The translations under genes were made by a program, and so were the position numbers. A stretch of DNA of 64,000 nucleotides. Origin: Lihuaxuella thermophila (lineage in GTDB: Bacteria; Bacillota; Bacilli; Thermoactinomycetales; Thermoactinomycetaceae). Location of the stretch: NCBI RefSeq assembly GCF_900110165.1, contig NZ_FOCQ01000001.1:1-64000 (forward strand), read 5' to 3'. The notes beneath the pieces are model-generated. The model made no database searches. It was not told the DNA's origin and was given only the letters and a program-made list of their open reading frames with translations. Positions 11,362 through 20,840 of this stretch are shown piece by piece; the first letter of the stretch is position 1; the number at the start of each line of letters is the position of its first letter.

Positions 11362-12786
11362 ATGAAAGATAAACAGCTGAACTTATGGGCGTTAATGGCT
11401 GCAGTAGTTGGAACCATGATAGGCGGAGGGGCTTTCAACCTTCCGAAGGATATGGCCGCAGCAGCCAACAGCGGCGCCGTGATCATTGCCTGGGTGATTA
11501 CGGGATTGGGAATGATCGCCCTTGCACTTGTGTTTCAGAATTTATCCAACCGAAAAAGCGAACTTTCCGGAGGCATTTACAGTTACGCCAAGGCCGGCTT
11601 TGGGTCATTTATCGGATTTAACAGTGCCTGGGGTTACTGGATTGCAACGGTGTTGGGAAATGTGGCTTTTGTTACCCTTTTATTTGGTTCGCTAAGCTAT
11701 TTCTTCCCTGTGTTTGAAAACGGTAATAATCTGCCTTCCGTGCTTGGAGGATCCATGCTCGTTTGGGGGGTCCACTGTCTCATTCTGCGCGGCGTGAGAA
11801 GTGCCTCTTTTATTAACATCATTACCACGGTCACCAAATTGATACCCATCTTTCTTTTTATCGTGATCACGATTTTTGCCTTTCATCAACGTACCTTTTT
11901 CATGGATTTCTGGGGTGAAAGCTCTGTGTTTTCGTGGAACACGGTGCTAGAGCAAGTCAGGGAGACCATGCTGGTTACTTTATGGGCTTTTGTGGGTGTG
12001 GAAGGGGCGATTGTTCTCTCCGGCCGGGCGAAACGCTATCAGGACGTCGGAAAGGCGACGGTGATCGGTTTAATCGGTACCCTGGCCGTTTATATGCTGA
12101 TCTCCATTCTTTCGTTGGGCATCATGCCCCGCGAAGAGCTGGAAAAATTGCCGGAACCGTCGATGGCTTATGTGTTGCAGTCCATCGTCGGTGACTGGGG
12201 AGCAGTTGTCATCAACTTAGGTCTGGTTGTATCATTGCTTGGCGCGATGCTGAGCTGGACGCTTCTCGCCGTGGAAATTCCCTATGTTGCGGCGAAAGAC
12301 GGAATGTTTCCGAGAAGTTTCGCCCGTCAAAACAAAAATAACAGTCCGGTTGTCTCTTTATGGTGGACAAGTCTTTTGACTCAAACATTTATTCTTATCG
12401 TTCTTTTTGCCGCATCGACGTATCAAATGGTGTATTCGATGGCCAGTGTGGCTGTTTTAATTCCTTATCTTTTATCCTCCCTCTACCAATTAAAACTGCT
12501 CCGAACGGGGGAAACTTACGAGCAAGCAGGTGCAGGAAAGGGAATGGATTGGATCATTGGCTTGCTTGCCTTCATCTATGCGGTCTGGCTTCTGTACGCC
12601 GCTGGAGTTGAATACCTTTTGATGGTTTCGGTGCTGTATCTGGCCGGCCTCTTGATGTACATCTGGGTTCAACGCGAGAACCAAAGAAAATGGTTTACGG
12701 GAATCGAATGGCTTTTGGCTGCGGGAATCATACTAATGGGGATTCAAGCAGTGAGGTTGATCTCGACAGGACAATTAGCTCCTTAA
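11362..12786 (+). CDS. APC-superfamily amino acid antiporter
   Basis: A 474-residue integral membrane protein with about 12-13 helices. The first helix carries the substrate-backbone motif 'GTMIGGGAFNLP', typical of the basic amino acid/polyamine antiporter group (ArcD/YvsH/LysI-like). Substrate is probably arginine, ornithine or lysine, but sequence alone does not settle it. TTGGAGTGG precedes the start. It is a single-gene unit with no catabolic arc genes nearby. Confidence 0.85.
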   Translation: MKDKQLNLWALMAAVVGTMIGGGAFNLPKDMAAAANSGAVIIAWVITGLGMIALALVFQNLSNRKSELSGGIYSYAKAGFGSFIGFNSAWGYWIATVLGNVAFVTLLFGSLSYFFPVFENGNNLPSVLGGSMLVWGVHCLILRGVRSASFINIITTVTKLIPIFLFIVITIFAFHQRTFFMDFWGESSVFSWNTVLEQVRETMLVTLWAFVGVEGAIVLSGRAKRYQDVGKATVIGLIGTLAVYMLISILSLGIMPREELEKLPEPSMAYVLQSIVGDWGAVVINLGLVVSLLGAMLSWTLLAVEIPYVAAKDGMFPRSFARQNKNNSPVVSLWWTSLLTQTFILIVLFAASTYQMVYSMASVAVLIPYLLSSLYQLKLLRTGETYEQAGAGKGMDWIIGLLAFIYAVWLLYAAGVEYLLMVSVLYLAGLLMYIWVQRENQRKWFTGIEWLLAAGIILMGIQAVRLISTGQLAP

Positions 12787-12808
12787 ATTTTCCATTGTAA
12801 AGATTTTA

Positions 12809-12916
12809 TTAAGATTATATTAACTGGACTTAAATAATTCGTGACGAGTGGGTTGAAATAGTTTTCAACTTCATTCATTAAGATTAAGATAAGTTTTGGT
12901 TAAGAATTAGTTAACA
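12809..12916 (+). promoter_or_regulatory. PhoP-box-like direct repeats upstream of the DUF47/PiT genes
   Basis: TTAA-type hexamers recur at helical spacing: TTAAGA (12809), TTAACT (12820) and TTAAAT (12830) are 11 and 10 bases apart, and TTAAGA (12900) with TTAACA (12911) are 11 apart. TTAAGA also occurs at 12878 and 12884. The B. subtilis PhoP box is TTAACA repeats with 5-base gaps, so PhoP control under phosphate starvation is a fair inference. Confidence 0.55.
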
Positions 12917-12929
12917 GGAGGACATCAAG

Positions 12930-13550
12930 GTGCTTTTTAATCGATCTAAAGACCGGCTGTTTTACCAAATCATGGTGGATGCGACAGCCAACATTATGGA
13001 AGCAGCACAGTTGTTTCGGGAAAACGTGGAGACGTTGGAGGAAAAAGAAAAATATGCAGAACGAATCAAGGAACTGGAATCAAAAGGGGATGAATATACG
13101 CACCTTTTGATTAAAGAGCTGAACCAAACCTTTGTGACTCCTCTCGACCACGAGGACATTTTAAAACTGGCGAGCAATGTGGATGATGTCCTGGATGGCA
13201 TCGAAGCCTGTGCTGCGCGGTTTGTCTATATGCATGTGGACAAATCGACGCCATATCTTGTGAAATTCGCGGAAATCCTGGAAAATAGTGCCCGCCATCT
13301 TCAAGATGCTTTTATCGCCTTGGAGAAACGGGATTTTGGTACGATCCGCAAAATCTCCGTTGAAATTAATAATTTGGAAAATGAAGGCGACAAGCTGATG
13401 CGGGAAAGTGTCAGCACATTATTTGAGGAGCCGGTCGACCCGGTTGAACTGATCAAAATGAAAGAGATTTACGAAAGGTTGGAAGATGTAACCGATACGT
13501 TTGAAGACGTGATGGACGTCATGGAAAGCGTGGTTATGAAGTATGCTTGA
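12930..13550 (+). CDS. DUF47 (PhoU-like) phosphate transport accessory protein
   Basis: A 206-residue all-helical cytosolic protein of the DUF47/YkaA family, with PhoU-like acidic metal-binding patches ('ESKGDEYTH', 'NLENEGDKL'). Members are nearly always next to a PiT phosphate transporter and are thought to modulate it. GTG start with AGGAGGAC upstream. It overlaps the next gene by eight bases, so the two are translationally coupled. TTAA-type PhoP-like repeats lie just upstream. Confidence 0.93.
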   Translation: MLFNRSKDRLFYQIMVDATANIMEAAQLFRENVETLEEKEKYAERIKELESKGDEYTHLLIKELNQTFVTPLDHEDILKLASNVDDVLDGIEACAARFVYMHVDKSTPYLVKFAEILENSARHLQDAFIALEKRDFGTIRKISVEINNLENEGDKLMRESVSTLFEEPVDPVELIKMKEIYERLEDVTDTFEDVMDVMESVVMKYA

Positions 13551-14538
13551 TCCGTATTGGATACTGGTCGCTGTCATTGTGCTGGCCCTCGTGTTCGATT
13601 TTACCAATGGTTGGCATGACACAGCGAACGCAATCGCTACAGTTGTGGGAACACGCACACTTTCGCCGGGAAAAGCCATCGCGATGGCAGCTTTACTCAA
13701 CCTGGTGGGTGCTTTTTTTTCGACCGAGGTGGCCAAATCGATTGGAAAAGACATCGTGGATCCGCACGGGATTACACAGGTGGTGCTGATCTCCGCACTA
13801 TTAGCAGTAATTACGTGGAACATTGTAACGGTATTGATGGGATTGCCCACCAGTTCCTCTCACGCCTTGATCGGAAGTCTCGTCGGGGCGGCGTTGGCGT
13901 TCAAGGGGCCTGAAGTGTTACAGGTCAAGGGAATTATCACTATTTTGCTCGCTTTATTGCTCTCGCCGCTGCTCGGAGGCTTGATGGGCTTCGCGTTGAC
14001 GAAACTGATCCGAAGAACGTTTAACAATGTCCCCCGCTCAAAGGTGAAGCGCATTTTCCGTCCTTTGCAAATCGCCTCGTCCGCCTTTATGGCGTTCAGC
14101 CATGGAGCGAGCGACGCGCAAAAAGCGATGGGGATCATTACCCTTGCCCTCGTGACGGCAGGATACCAGCAAGAGATGGTTGTTCCGTTCTGGGTGATGG
14201 TTGCTGCCGGTGTAGCGATGGCGTTGGGAACGGCGATGGGAGGAAGGAAAATTATCCATACGATCGGCTCACGCCTCAGCAGGTTGGAAACTCCGCAAGG
14301 ATTTGCCGCGGAGACAGGGGCGGCTATTTTGCTGACCACCGTGGCCAAAATCGGGATTCCGGTCAGCACTACCCATACCATTACAGGCTCCATCATCGGG
14401 GTAGGTGCGGCGGAACGGGTAAGGAGCGTTCGCTGGTCAGTCGCGGGCAAGATTATTTACGCCTGGATATTAACCCTTCCGGGAACGGCTTTGATGGGCT
14501 ATCTGTTCTATTTGGTGCTTCGTTTCCTGGAAAGTTAA
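13543..14538 (+). CDS. pit: PiT-family inorganic phosphate transporter
   Basis: A 331-residue membrane protein with the two PiT signature repeats: 'FDFTNGWHDTANAIAT' near the N-terminus and 'FSHGASDAQKAMG' in the second half. Each lies in an inverted-topology half. It imports phosphate using the proton or sodium gradient. The start codon lies within the end of the DUF47 gene. A two-way terminator follows, shared with azlD. Confidence 0.95.
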   Translation: MLDPYWILVAVIVLALVFDFTNGWHDTANAIATVVGTRTLSPGKAIAMAALLNLVGAFFSTEVAKSIGKDIVDPHGITQVVLISALLAVITWNIVTVLMGLPTSSSHALIGSLVGAALAFKGPEVLQVKGIITILLALLLSPLLGGLMGFALTKLIRRTFNNVPRSKVKRIFRPLQIASSAFMAFSHGASDAQKAMGIITLALVTAGYQQEMVVPFWVMVAAGVAMALGTAMGGRKIIHTIGSRLSRLETPQGFAAETGAAILLTTVAKIGIPVSTTHTITGSIIGVGAAERVRSVRWSVAGKIIYAWILTLPGTALMGYLFYLVLRFLES

Positions 14539-14542
14539 AAGG

Positions 14543-14579
14543 AAAAGCATCCGTCTGAACCAAGACGGATGCTTTTTTA
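14543..14579. terminator. Bidirectional terminator between pit and azlD
   Basis: A 14-bp stem (aaaagcatccgtct with agacggatgctttt) with A and T flanks. The azlD stop codon touches its right edge. Confidence 0.92.
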
Positions 14580-14888
14580 AAACCATGCGTTGGCGAGCCA
14601 GGCGGTCAGGATGGAGCCGGCAATCACCGCCAGGATCGGCAGCCGTAATAGGGCCAGCACACACGCGACAATGCCGCCGGTCACACCGATCCACGGATTG
14701 GAAGGGTCTATCGTCAAAATGCCGGGAAAAATTAAAGCCCCGAGGGCGGCATAAGGAATGCTTTTCAGCCAGCGTTCCACCAGAGGAGGAAGAGACAGCT
14801 TTTCAAGGATGAAAACGGGAAAGAGCCGGGGGAGAAACGTGACGATCCCCATGCCAACCACAACCAGTATCAAATGTGTCGTGTTCAT
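14577..14888 (-). CDS. azlD: AzlD branched-chain amino acid exporter subunit
   Basis: A 103-residue protein with three or four hydrophobic helices and the AzlD hallmark 'FLPRLFPVFIL' near the N-terminus. It forms the small partner of AzlC in export of branched-chain amino acids or analogues. Its ATG overlaps the azlC stop by four bases, with AAGGAGGAAGC as ribosome site inside azlC. Confidence 0.93.
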   Translation of the reverse strand: MNTTHLILVVVGMGIVTFLPRLFPVFILEKLSLPPLVERWLKSIPYAALGALIFPGILTIDPSNPWIGVTGGIVACVLALLRLPILAVIAGSILTAWLANAWF

Positions 14889-15586
14889 GCTTCTTCCTCC
14901 TTATATACGAAGATTCCCGCCATGCTCCCGAAAATGGTCGCCAATACGATCGACCAGCCGCTGCTTAAAAATTGATGAAAAACTGTGCAAAGCAGGATGC
15001 TCACCGCTGCGATCAGACCAAATCTCCAGGATTTTTGCACGGCAGGAACCAGTAACCCGATAAACATGGCATAAAGAGCAATCGCCATGCTGTCGCTGAT
15101 GGAAGCCGGAATCAATTGGTACAGGGCGGCTCCGATGAACGTTCCGATCACCCAGGATCCATATGCGGCCGCAAATAAACCGAGAACATAAAAATGATGC
15201 ATGCGCGAACGGTCTTGCGAAGCTTCCAGGGAAGCCACCGCAAACGTTTCATCTGTAATGCCGAATGAAAGGAAGCTTTTCCAGCTCTTCGGTATATGAC
15301 GGAGGGCGTTCATTAACGATAGGCTCATGATCAGATGACGCAAATTTAAAATAAAGGTGGCGATGATGATCTCCACCCCGGCCGTTCCCGCAGCAATCAT
15401 ATTGACCGCCATAAACTGGCTCGCTCCGGCATAGACCATCAGAGACATCAGCAGAGTCGGCAGCATCGGAAGATCTGCTTGTCTTGCCAGTACTCCAAAA
15501 GCGATGGCGATCGGTATGTAACCAATCATCAGAGGCAGCCCTTTTTTCGATCCTTGCAAAAATTGAGTGAGAAATGCCGGGTTCAT
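14885..15586 (-). CDS. azlC: AzlC branched-chain amino acid exporter subunit
   Basis: A 233-residue membrane protein of the AzlC family (LIV-E), with 'PIAIAFGVLA' in the first helix and 'YAGASQFMA' in the second. It pairs with AzlD directly downstream. TGGAGGAAC precedes the ATG. No AzlB-type repressor gene is next to it. Confidence 0.94.
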   Translation of the reverse strand: MNPAFLTQFLQGSKKGLPLMIGYIPIAIAFGVLARQADLPMLPTLLMSLMVYAGASQFMAVNMIAAGTAGVEIIIATFILNLRHLIMSLSLMNALRHIPKSWKSFLSFGITDETFAVASLEASQDRSRMHHFYVLGLFAAAYGSWVIGTFIGAALYQLIPASISDSMAIALYAMFIGLLVPAVQKSWRFGLIAAVSILLCTVFHQFLSSGWSIVLATIFGSMAGIFVYKEEEA

Positions 15587-15665
15587 GACAGTTCCTCCAT
15601 TTACCCTAAAATGTCTCTATTTTTTTCGATTATCTCATATTTTGTCTATCAAGAAAATATATTGA

Positions 15666-16175
15666 TTGCAGTTTGATCCGGGAGCATGCCATCAAGCGAT
15701 TCAATCAAAAACTCCTTCTTCCGAAGAGATGCTTCTGCACCCACTTCGCTCGGGTGAAGCTCGCGGATCTTGGATTGAAAGGGACGAAAAGTGTATAGCG
15801 ATGGCGCGTACTGCCGCGGAAAATTCATTTTCGGCGATGGTCATAGGTGTCGGGACGCATCCCTCCTACCGGCGGCAGGGGTTGGCCACCGGATGGATGG
15901 CATAGTTATGCGGGCAGGTATTGAAAAAAGGAAAAGTGTTGTGCCTGTATGATCATAACACGGAGGCGGGTAGAATCTATAAGCGTTTGGGCTGTCGGGA
16001 TATCGGAAGGTGGACGGTCGTTCATAAAAAACTGAATGGATGGAATGAAAAAAACGCGCCGGAAAAGCACTCTGTTTCAGCTCGTTTAACCTTCTTTTGC
16101 AGGGGGTCGCTTTATACCAGGGGGTCCGCAAACTGGTTGACCAGTCCGAGTGAACAATCCTTCCCGGTATCGTAG
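15666..16175 (+). pseudogene. Broken GNAT acetyltransferase
   Basis: The reading frame shows the acetyl-CoA site 'VGTHPSYRRQGLAT', then an in-frame TAG at 15903-15905, then continues in the same frame with 'NTEAGRIYKRLGCRDIG', the usual GNAT C-terminal motif. The N-terminal half of a typical protein of this group is missing or unrecognisable. A single nonsense mutation plus 5' decay best explains this. The true end of homology is near 16060. Confidence 0.75.
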
Positions 16176-17020
16176 GAGCGGTTGCCGATCAGCTTGCACA
16201 GAAAATCTCGGCTTCCTTCGCCCGTCTCCCAAAAGTGATGCACTTGCGGCAAAATGTCTTTTCCTTCTTGGATCGCCGTTTCCCATAAATCCCAAAAGCT
16301 TTCTTGATGTTTTTCTTCTGCCGCGGCCGGGTGCAGCCAGGTTTCCCGATGGATGTTTAAATAATCCCGGGCGGGGATGCATTTGGAATGGCGAAACGGG
16401 CGAATCAGGCCACAGGTGAGAACCAGCTTGATCCCCCAGGGATCAAAAAAAAGGGACAGGGCTTTTTTCATGTCCCGGTACGCTTCATGATAGTCACGGG
16501 GTTGCAATTTATTCGCCGCTTCTGGATAATATTTACAAGCGATTTGGTGAAGGGTTTCAACCAGTTCGGCAGGCAGCCGGTCACCCAGATCGATTTCCGG
16601 AACAAGAGGGGTGCGCCATGTTTCGATGTTCTGTCGGTTTTTGGCCACCAGTGTATCTAAAATCACCTCCAGGCGCTGGTGCTTATATTTTTGGTATCCT
16701 GCACGATAATGGATATAAGGATGAGCCGTCCGGTCCAGGATGTGGTGGGTGATAAAACCGGTGACGTAATCCCGGAGGGACGGACGGGATTTGGCATACT
16801 CAACCAGTTCCGCCAAAACGGGGCCACAGTGTTCATTGTGAAAAAGATCCCCCAGACGGCTGGCGCGGCGGTCTTTGATCCAGGGCCAAAAACGGTGGAA
16901 GTATAAAAAGTCCGGTCCCTGGCAACCGAATTGAAAAACGATCCGGTTTTCCGGTTGAGGCAACCCGGCCTGTTGGATCGTTTCATATCCAAACATGAGA
17001 TGGGTCCAGGCATACGGCAA
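16112..17020 (-). CDS. Zinc-dependent phospholipase C-like protein
   Basis: A 302-residue cytosolic-looking protein of the zinc-dependent phospholipase C domain family. The metal-type histidines are visible: 'PYAWTHLMFG' at the start, 'FHNEHCGPV', 'GFITHHILDRTAHPYIHY'. These match the family's N-terminal Trp/His and HxxxD patterns. The TTG at 17020 is chosen because GAGGAGAG lies nine bases before it and it places 'LPYAWTHLMFG' at the N-terminus, where the family begins. Substrate unknown. Convergent with the GNAT pseudogene. Confidence 0.75.
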   Translation of the reverse strand: MPYAWTHLMFGYETIQQAGLPQPENRIVFQFGCQGPDFLYFHRFWPWIKDRRASRLGDLFHNEHCGPVLAELVEYAKSRPSLRDYVTGFITHHILDRTAHPYIHYRAGYQKYKHQRLEVILDTLVAKNRQNIETWRTPLVPEIDLGDRLPAELVETLHQIACKYYPEAANKLQPRDYHEAYRDMKKALSLFFDPWGIKLVLTCGLIRPFRHSKCIPARDYLNIHRETWLHPAAAEEKHQESFWDLWETAIQEGKDILPQVHHFWETGEGSRDFLCKLIGNRSYDTGKDCSLGLVNQFADPLV

Positions 17021-17161
17021 GCAACATCTCTCCTCAAAAACAATTTTTCTTGCTACATATTTTCTTTTTGAGGACTGAGGTTTCCTTTCGGACGAAACGG
17101 TTGGTTGTTTGAGATCTCCCGTGATATAGTAAGAGAAGTTCGGAGAAGCGGGGGAGGATAC

Positions 17162-17548
17162 ATGGGAATTCACCACCTTGAATTTTGGGTGAGCGACTTG
17201 ACGAGATCCCGCCCTTTTTATGATGGTTTATTCCGGCGGACAGGATGGAAACAATTAGGTGAGCGGTCGTATTTTTGCAACGAGACGGAGATTTATTTTA
17301 TGGAAAAAAGCGGGCTTGTGAAACAAAACCATCCCGGTCCGAGACATATCTGTTTGTCCGTTTCCAGCCGGGAAAAAGTAGATGCCGTGCATCGCTGGTT
17401 AAATGAACAGAAGGCCGAGATCATTCGCGGGCCTGTGGAGATGCCCGGGTATTCCCCCGGATACTATACCGTTGATTTCCGTGATCCGGACGGATACATA
17501 TGGGAAGTGGCTTATACCCCCAATATGAAGTGGGAAGAGCAGGAGTGA
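17162..17548 (+). CDS. VOC-superfamily (glyoxalase-like) protein
   Basis: A 128-residue single-domain vicinal oxygen chelate protein. The metal ligands fit the beta-alpha-beta-beta-beta pattern: 'IHHLEFWVSD' at the start, 'HICLSV' in the middle and 'DFRDPDGYIWEV' at the end. It could be a glyoxalase, dioxygenase or thiol transferase; sequence does not decide. GGGGGAGG precedes the ATG. pepV starts six bases after its stop. Confidence 0.85.
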   Translation: MGIHHLEFWVSDLTRSRPFYDGLFRRTGWKQLGERSYFCNETEIYFMEKSGLVKQNHPGPRHICLSVSSREKVDAVHRWLNEQKAEIIRGPVEMPGYSPGYYTVDFRDPDGYIWEVAYTPNMKWEEQE

Positions 17549-17554
17549 TGATGG

Positions 17555-18976
17555 ATGAGTCAGATAAACTGGCATGAAGAAGTTTTAAAGCGCAAGGAAG
17601 AACTGCTGGCCAAGTGTAAAGAGTTTTTGTCGATTGAGAGCGTGCTGGATGAATCAACCGCAGGGGCCGGAGCCCCCTTTGGGCGGAAAATCGCGGAGGC
17701 TCTCGAATATATGTTGAATCTGGCTGAACAAGACGGTTTTAAAACCCTAAATGTGGACGGTTATGCCGGACATGTGGAGTATGGCGACGGAAATGAACTG
17801 GTGGGAATATTGTCTCATGTGGATGTAGTCCCGGCCGGGGAGGGCTGGACTTCTCCGCCTTTTTCACCTGAAATTCGCGACGGCAAGCTGTATGCCCGCG
17901 GAGCGCTCGATGATAAGGGACCGACGATGGCCGCCTACTTTGCCCTGAAAATTGTAAAGGAACTGGGTCTTCCGCTCTCCAAGCGGGTCCGATTGATCTT
18001 GGGCACCGATGAAGAGTCTCACTGGCGTTGTATGATGTATTACTTTGAACACGAAGATATGCCTGCGATGGGGTTTACTCCGGACGCTGACTTCCCGATT
18101 ATCAATGCGGAAAAAGGGCTTGTCGATTTAAAAGTGGTGGGATTGCCCGACCATGAAGCGGAGCAGTCGGCCGAAGCTGAATGGACACTGATTGATTTTG
18201 AAGCGGGACAGCGCGTCAACATGGTGCCGGATTTCGCAATCGCCAGGATCGGCGGGGACGGAGATGTGTTTGAGTTGAAAGAGAAGGTGCAGGATTTCCT
18301 GTTGACCCGTCGGATCCAGGGGTATGCGGAAGAAGCGGATGACCATTTAAAAATCGTGTTTAAAGGTCGTTCGCACCATGGATCTGAGCCGGACAAGGGG
18401 TTAAATGCAGCTCTTGAACTGGCCCGCTTTATGGAAAGTATTCCGCTTGACCCGTACGGGGCCAACTATATCCGGATGATCAATTCGCTTCTGGTGGACG
18501 GCTTTTTCGGCGAAAAGCTGACCATTGCCATGGAAGATGACAAGGTCGGCAAGCTGACCGTTAATCCGGGCGTGTTTGGCTATAAAAAAGGGGATCAGCA
18601 TTTTGTGCGCATCAATGTGCGCTATCCCATTTCTGCAGACAGCGATGACCTTCTCAAGATCATTGAAAATAAAGTGGCCGATTACGGAATGAAGATCACG
18701 GATCTGAATCATTTACCGGCCCATTACTGCGATCCCGATCACCCGCTCATCACCACACTGTCAAAAGTTTACGAAGAACAGACCGGGGAAAAAGCCCGCT
18801 TGTTGGCCATCGGGGGCGGTACGTACGCCCGTGTGCTGGATACGGGGGTGGCATTTGGTCCTCTGTTTCCGGGCAAAGAAGAAACGGCTCATCAAAAAGA
18901 TGAATACATTGAAGTGGAAGATCTGTTGAAAGCAACGGCGATCTATGCACAGGCCATTTATGAATTGGCGAAATAA
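17555..18976 (+). CDS. pepV: Dipeptidase PepV (M20 metallopeptidase)
   Basis: A 473-residue cytosolic dipeptidase. Zinc-site motifs are present: 'SHVDVVPAGEGW', 'YARGALDDKGP', 'TDEESHW' and a late 'ETAHQKDEYI'. Length and order match PepV/carnosinase-like enzymes that complete peptide breakdown. It lies six bases after the VOC gene, so they are probably cotranscribed. A two-way terminator follows. Confidence 0.93.
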   Translation: MSQINWHEEVLKRKEELLAKCKEFLSIESVLDESTAGAGAPFGRKIAEALEYMLNLAEQDGFKTLNVDGYAGHVEYGDGNELVGILSHVDVVPAGEGWTSPPFSPEIRDGKLYARGALDDKGPTMAAYFALKIVKELGLPLSKRVRLILGTDEESHWRCMMYYFEHEDMPAMGFTPDADFPIINAEKGLVDLKVVGLPDHEAEQSAEAEWTLIDFEAGQRVNMVPDFAIARIGGDGDVFELKEKVQDFLLTRRIQGYAEEADDHLKIVFKGRSHHGSEPDKGLNAALELARFMESIPLDPYGANYIRMINSLLVDGFFGEKLTIAMEDDKVGKLTVNPGVFGYKKGDQHFVRINVRYPISADSDDLLKIIENKVADYGMKITDLNHLPAHYCDPDHPLITTLSKVYEEQTGEKARLLAIGGGTYARVLDTGVAFGPLFPGKEETAHQKDEYIEVEDLLKATAIYAQAIYELAK

Positions 18977-18977
18977 A

Positions 18978-19003
18978 AAACCCGAGTCCACCGGCTCGGG
19001 TTT
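18978..19003. terminator. Bidirectional terminator
   Basis: The stem aaacccgag/ctcgggttt with A and T flanks lies between pepV and the convergent membrane protein gene. Confidence 0.85.
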
Positions 19004-19681
19004 CTACTGTTTAAAATGAAACATTTCGTAGACAAAAGGGTTCTCTTTGGCATATTTCTCGGGAAGAGGACGCTTCAGCTTCACCGGGACTCCTTGTTTA
19101 AGCAAAACGCGGTGGATGGCTTTGAACTGGTCCGCATCATACAGAGGAGAATTGTAATGGTTGAGATCAACGGTGGGGCCGTCTTTAAAGTGCACGAAGT
19201 AGCGCAACCGAACTCTGTTCTCCCGCTGAAATGGGAAAGCGGTGACCTGATAGTCCAGCTCCACTTGCGAAATCTCTCTCCACCTTTTTACCTTCCCGTC
19301 TCCTACGCTTAAGAATTTGTTGTATACCATCCCCTTGGGTGTCACCAGCAAGTAATTATCAAATGCGAGGATCACCAGGGGGCTGCAGACAAGATAAAAT
19401 GCAGCGAACACAAAAAAACGCCTTTTCAGTTTGTCGGGATTGAAGCGGAGTTTAAGAAAAGAAAAAACGAAGAAAATGACGATACAAAGAAAAACATAGA
19501 CAAATGCATACGAGATCGTCGTTCCCATCAGATAAACCTGATCCGGCTCCGAGTAGTAGATCTGCTGGAGAGCGACGAACAGAATCCAGGCAATTCCCGA
19601 GAGTAACAGACCAGAGACCAACTTCAAGAACCATGACAGCAGTTTGCGCAATTTGTCTCTGCCTCCAAAGAACGGATCCAT
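19004..19681 (-). CDS. Membrane protein with PH-like domain
   Basis: A 225-residue protein. Three or four transmembrane helices fill residues 10-110, followed by a beta-rich segment ('YLLVTPKGMVYNKF', 'WREISQVELDY') that resembles a bacterial pleckstrin-homology-like fold. No specific function is recognised. It starts seven bases after the nifS stop on the same strand, so it may be the second gene of that unit. Confidence 0.7.
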   Translation of the reverse strand: MDPFFGGRDKLRKLLSWFLKLVSGLLLSGIAWILFVALQQIYYSEPDQVYLMGTTISYAFVYVFLCIVIFFVFSFLKLRFNPDKLKRRFFVFAAFYLVCSPLVILAFDNYLLVTPKGMVYNKFLSVGDGKVKRWREISQVELDYQVTAFPFQRENRVRLRYFVHFKDGPTVDLNHYNSPLYDADQFKAIHRVLLKQGVPVKLKRPLPEKYAKENPFVYEMFHFKQ

Positions 19682-19688
19682 AGATTTT

Positions 19689-20840
19689 TCATTTTAACAG
19701 GGAGCGTAAGTAGCCGAGAACTTCCTTCAACTTAGCGATGAAAAGATCAATCTCTTCTTCCGTCGTATCTTTTCCCAGCGTGACGCGAAGGCTTTGATAA
19801 GCCGTTTCCTCGCTTTTGCCCATCGCCATCAGCACATGCGAGGCGCTGTGTTTTCCCGCACTGCATGCGGAGCCGCTGGACACATAGATCTGCGCACGGT
19901 TTAGCTCCAACAGAATCGCTTGGCCTTCTACGCGGTGAAAGCTCAGATTGAGATTGCCCGGCAAACGGTCCACAGGATGTCCATTCAGCTCCACGTCGCC
20001 GATCTCGGTACGGATTCGTTTCCAACAGAGGTCGCGTAACCGGGTGAGCCGGCGGTTTTCTTCCTCTGCTTCACGGGCGGCGAGAATGGCCGCAACCCCG
20101 AAACCGGCAATCGCCGGGGTGTTCAGCGTGCCCGGCCTGAGGGCCCGCTCCTGGCCACCGCCGTACATCAGGGGTTCAATGCGTACCCCTTTCCGTATAT
20201 ATAGAGCGGCTGCCCCTTTGGGACCGTAAATCTTGTGGCTGCCCACAGAGAGAAGATCGACCCCTAATTCCGTCACCGAAAACGGGATTTTGCCAAACAG
20301 CTGGACCGCATCCGTGTGAAACAGAGCGGGGGTGTCCTTCAAGATTTGCCCGATCTCCTTGATGGGTTGCAGTGTGCCAACTTCATTATTTGCGGCCATG
20401 ATGGTAACCAGAATCGTCTTGTCCGTCAGGGCCTGTTTCACATCTTCCGCGCTGACCCGCCCGTATGCATCGACGGGCAGGTAGGTGACATGAAAACCTT
20501 CGCGCTCGAGTGCCCTGCACGCTTCAAGCACGGAAGGATGTTCAACGGATGAGGTGATAATGTGATTTCCGAACGCTTTTCGTTTGCGCGCGGCCCCGAT
20601 GATGGCCAAATTATTTGATTCCGTCCCGCTCCCGGTAAAGATGATTTCGCGCGGGGAAGACGCGCCGAGCGCTTCCGCCAGTTGGTTGCGGGCATGGAGA
20701 ACAGCCTCGTGGCTGTGTTGTCCCATATCATGTATACTGCCGGAGTTACCGAACTCCTTCTGAAAGAAAGGGAGCATCGCCTCCATGGCTTCAGGACGTA
20801 CTGGACTGGTTGCTCCATAATCCAGGTAAATGGGTTTCAT
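19689..20840 (-). CDS. nifS: Cysteine desulfurase of the NAD cluster (NifS-like)
   Basis: A 383-residue PLP enzyme that takes sulfur from cysteine. The PLP lysine lies in 'SVGSHKIYGPKG' and the active cysteine in 'SSGSACSAGKHS'. Divergence from nadBCA is the B. subtilis arrangement, where NifS supplies the iron-sulfur cluster of quinolinate synthase NadA. The ATG at 20840 follows GGAGG; an upstream in-frame start lacks a site. MnmA may also draw sulfur from it. Confidence 0.93.
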   Translation of the reverse strand: MKPIYLDYGATSPVRPEAMEAMLPFFQKEFGNSGSIHDMGQHSHEAVLHARNQLAEALGASSPREIIFTGSGTESNNLAIIGAARKRKAFGNHIITSSVEHPSVLEACRALEREGFHVTYLPVDAYGRVSAEDVKQALTDKTILVTIMAANNEVGTLQPIKEIGQILKDTPALFHTDAVQLFGKIPFSVTELGVDLLSVGSHKIYGPKGAAALYIRKGVRIEPLMYGGGQERALRPGTLNTPAIAGFGVAAILAAREAEEENRRLTRLRDLCWKRIRTEIGDVELNGHPVDRLPGNLNLSFHRVEGQAILLELNRAQIYVSSGSACSAGKHSASHVLMAMGKSEETAYQSLRVTLGKDTTEEEIDLFIAKLKEVLGYLRSLLK

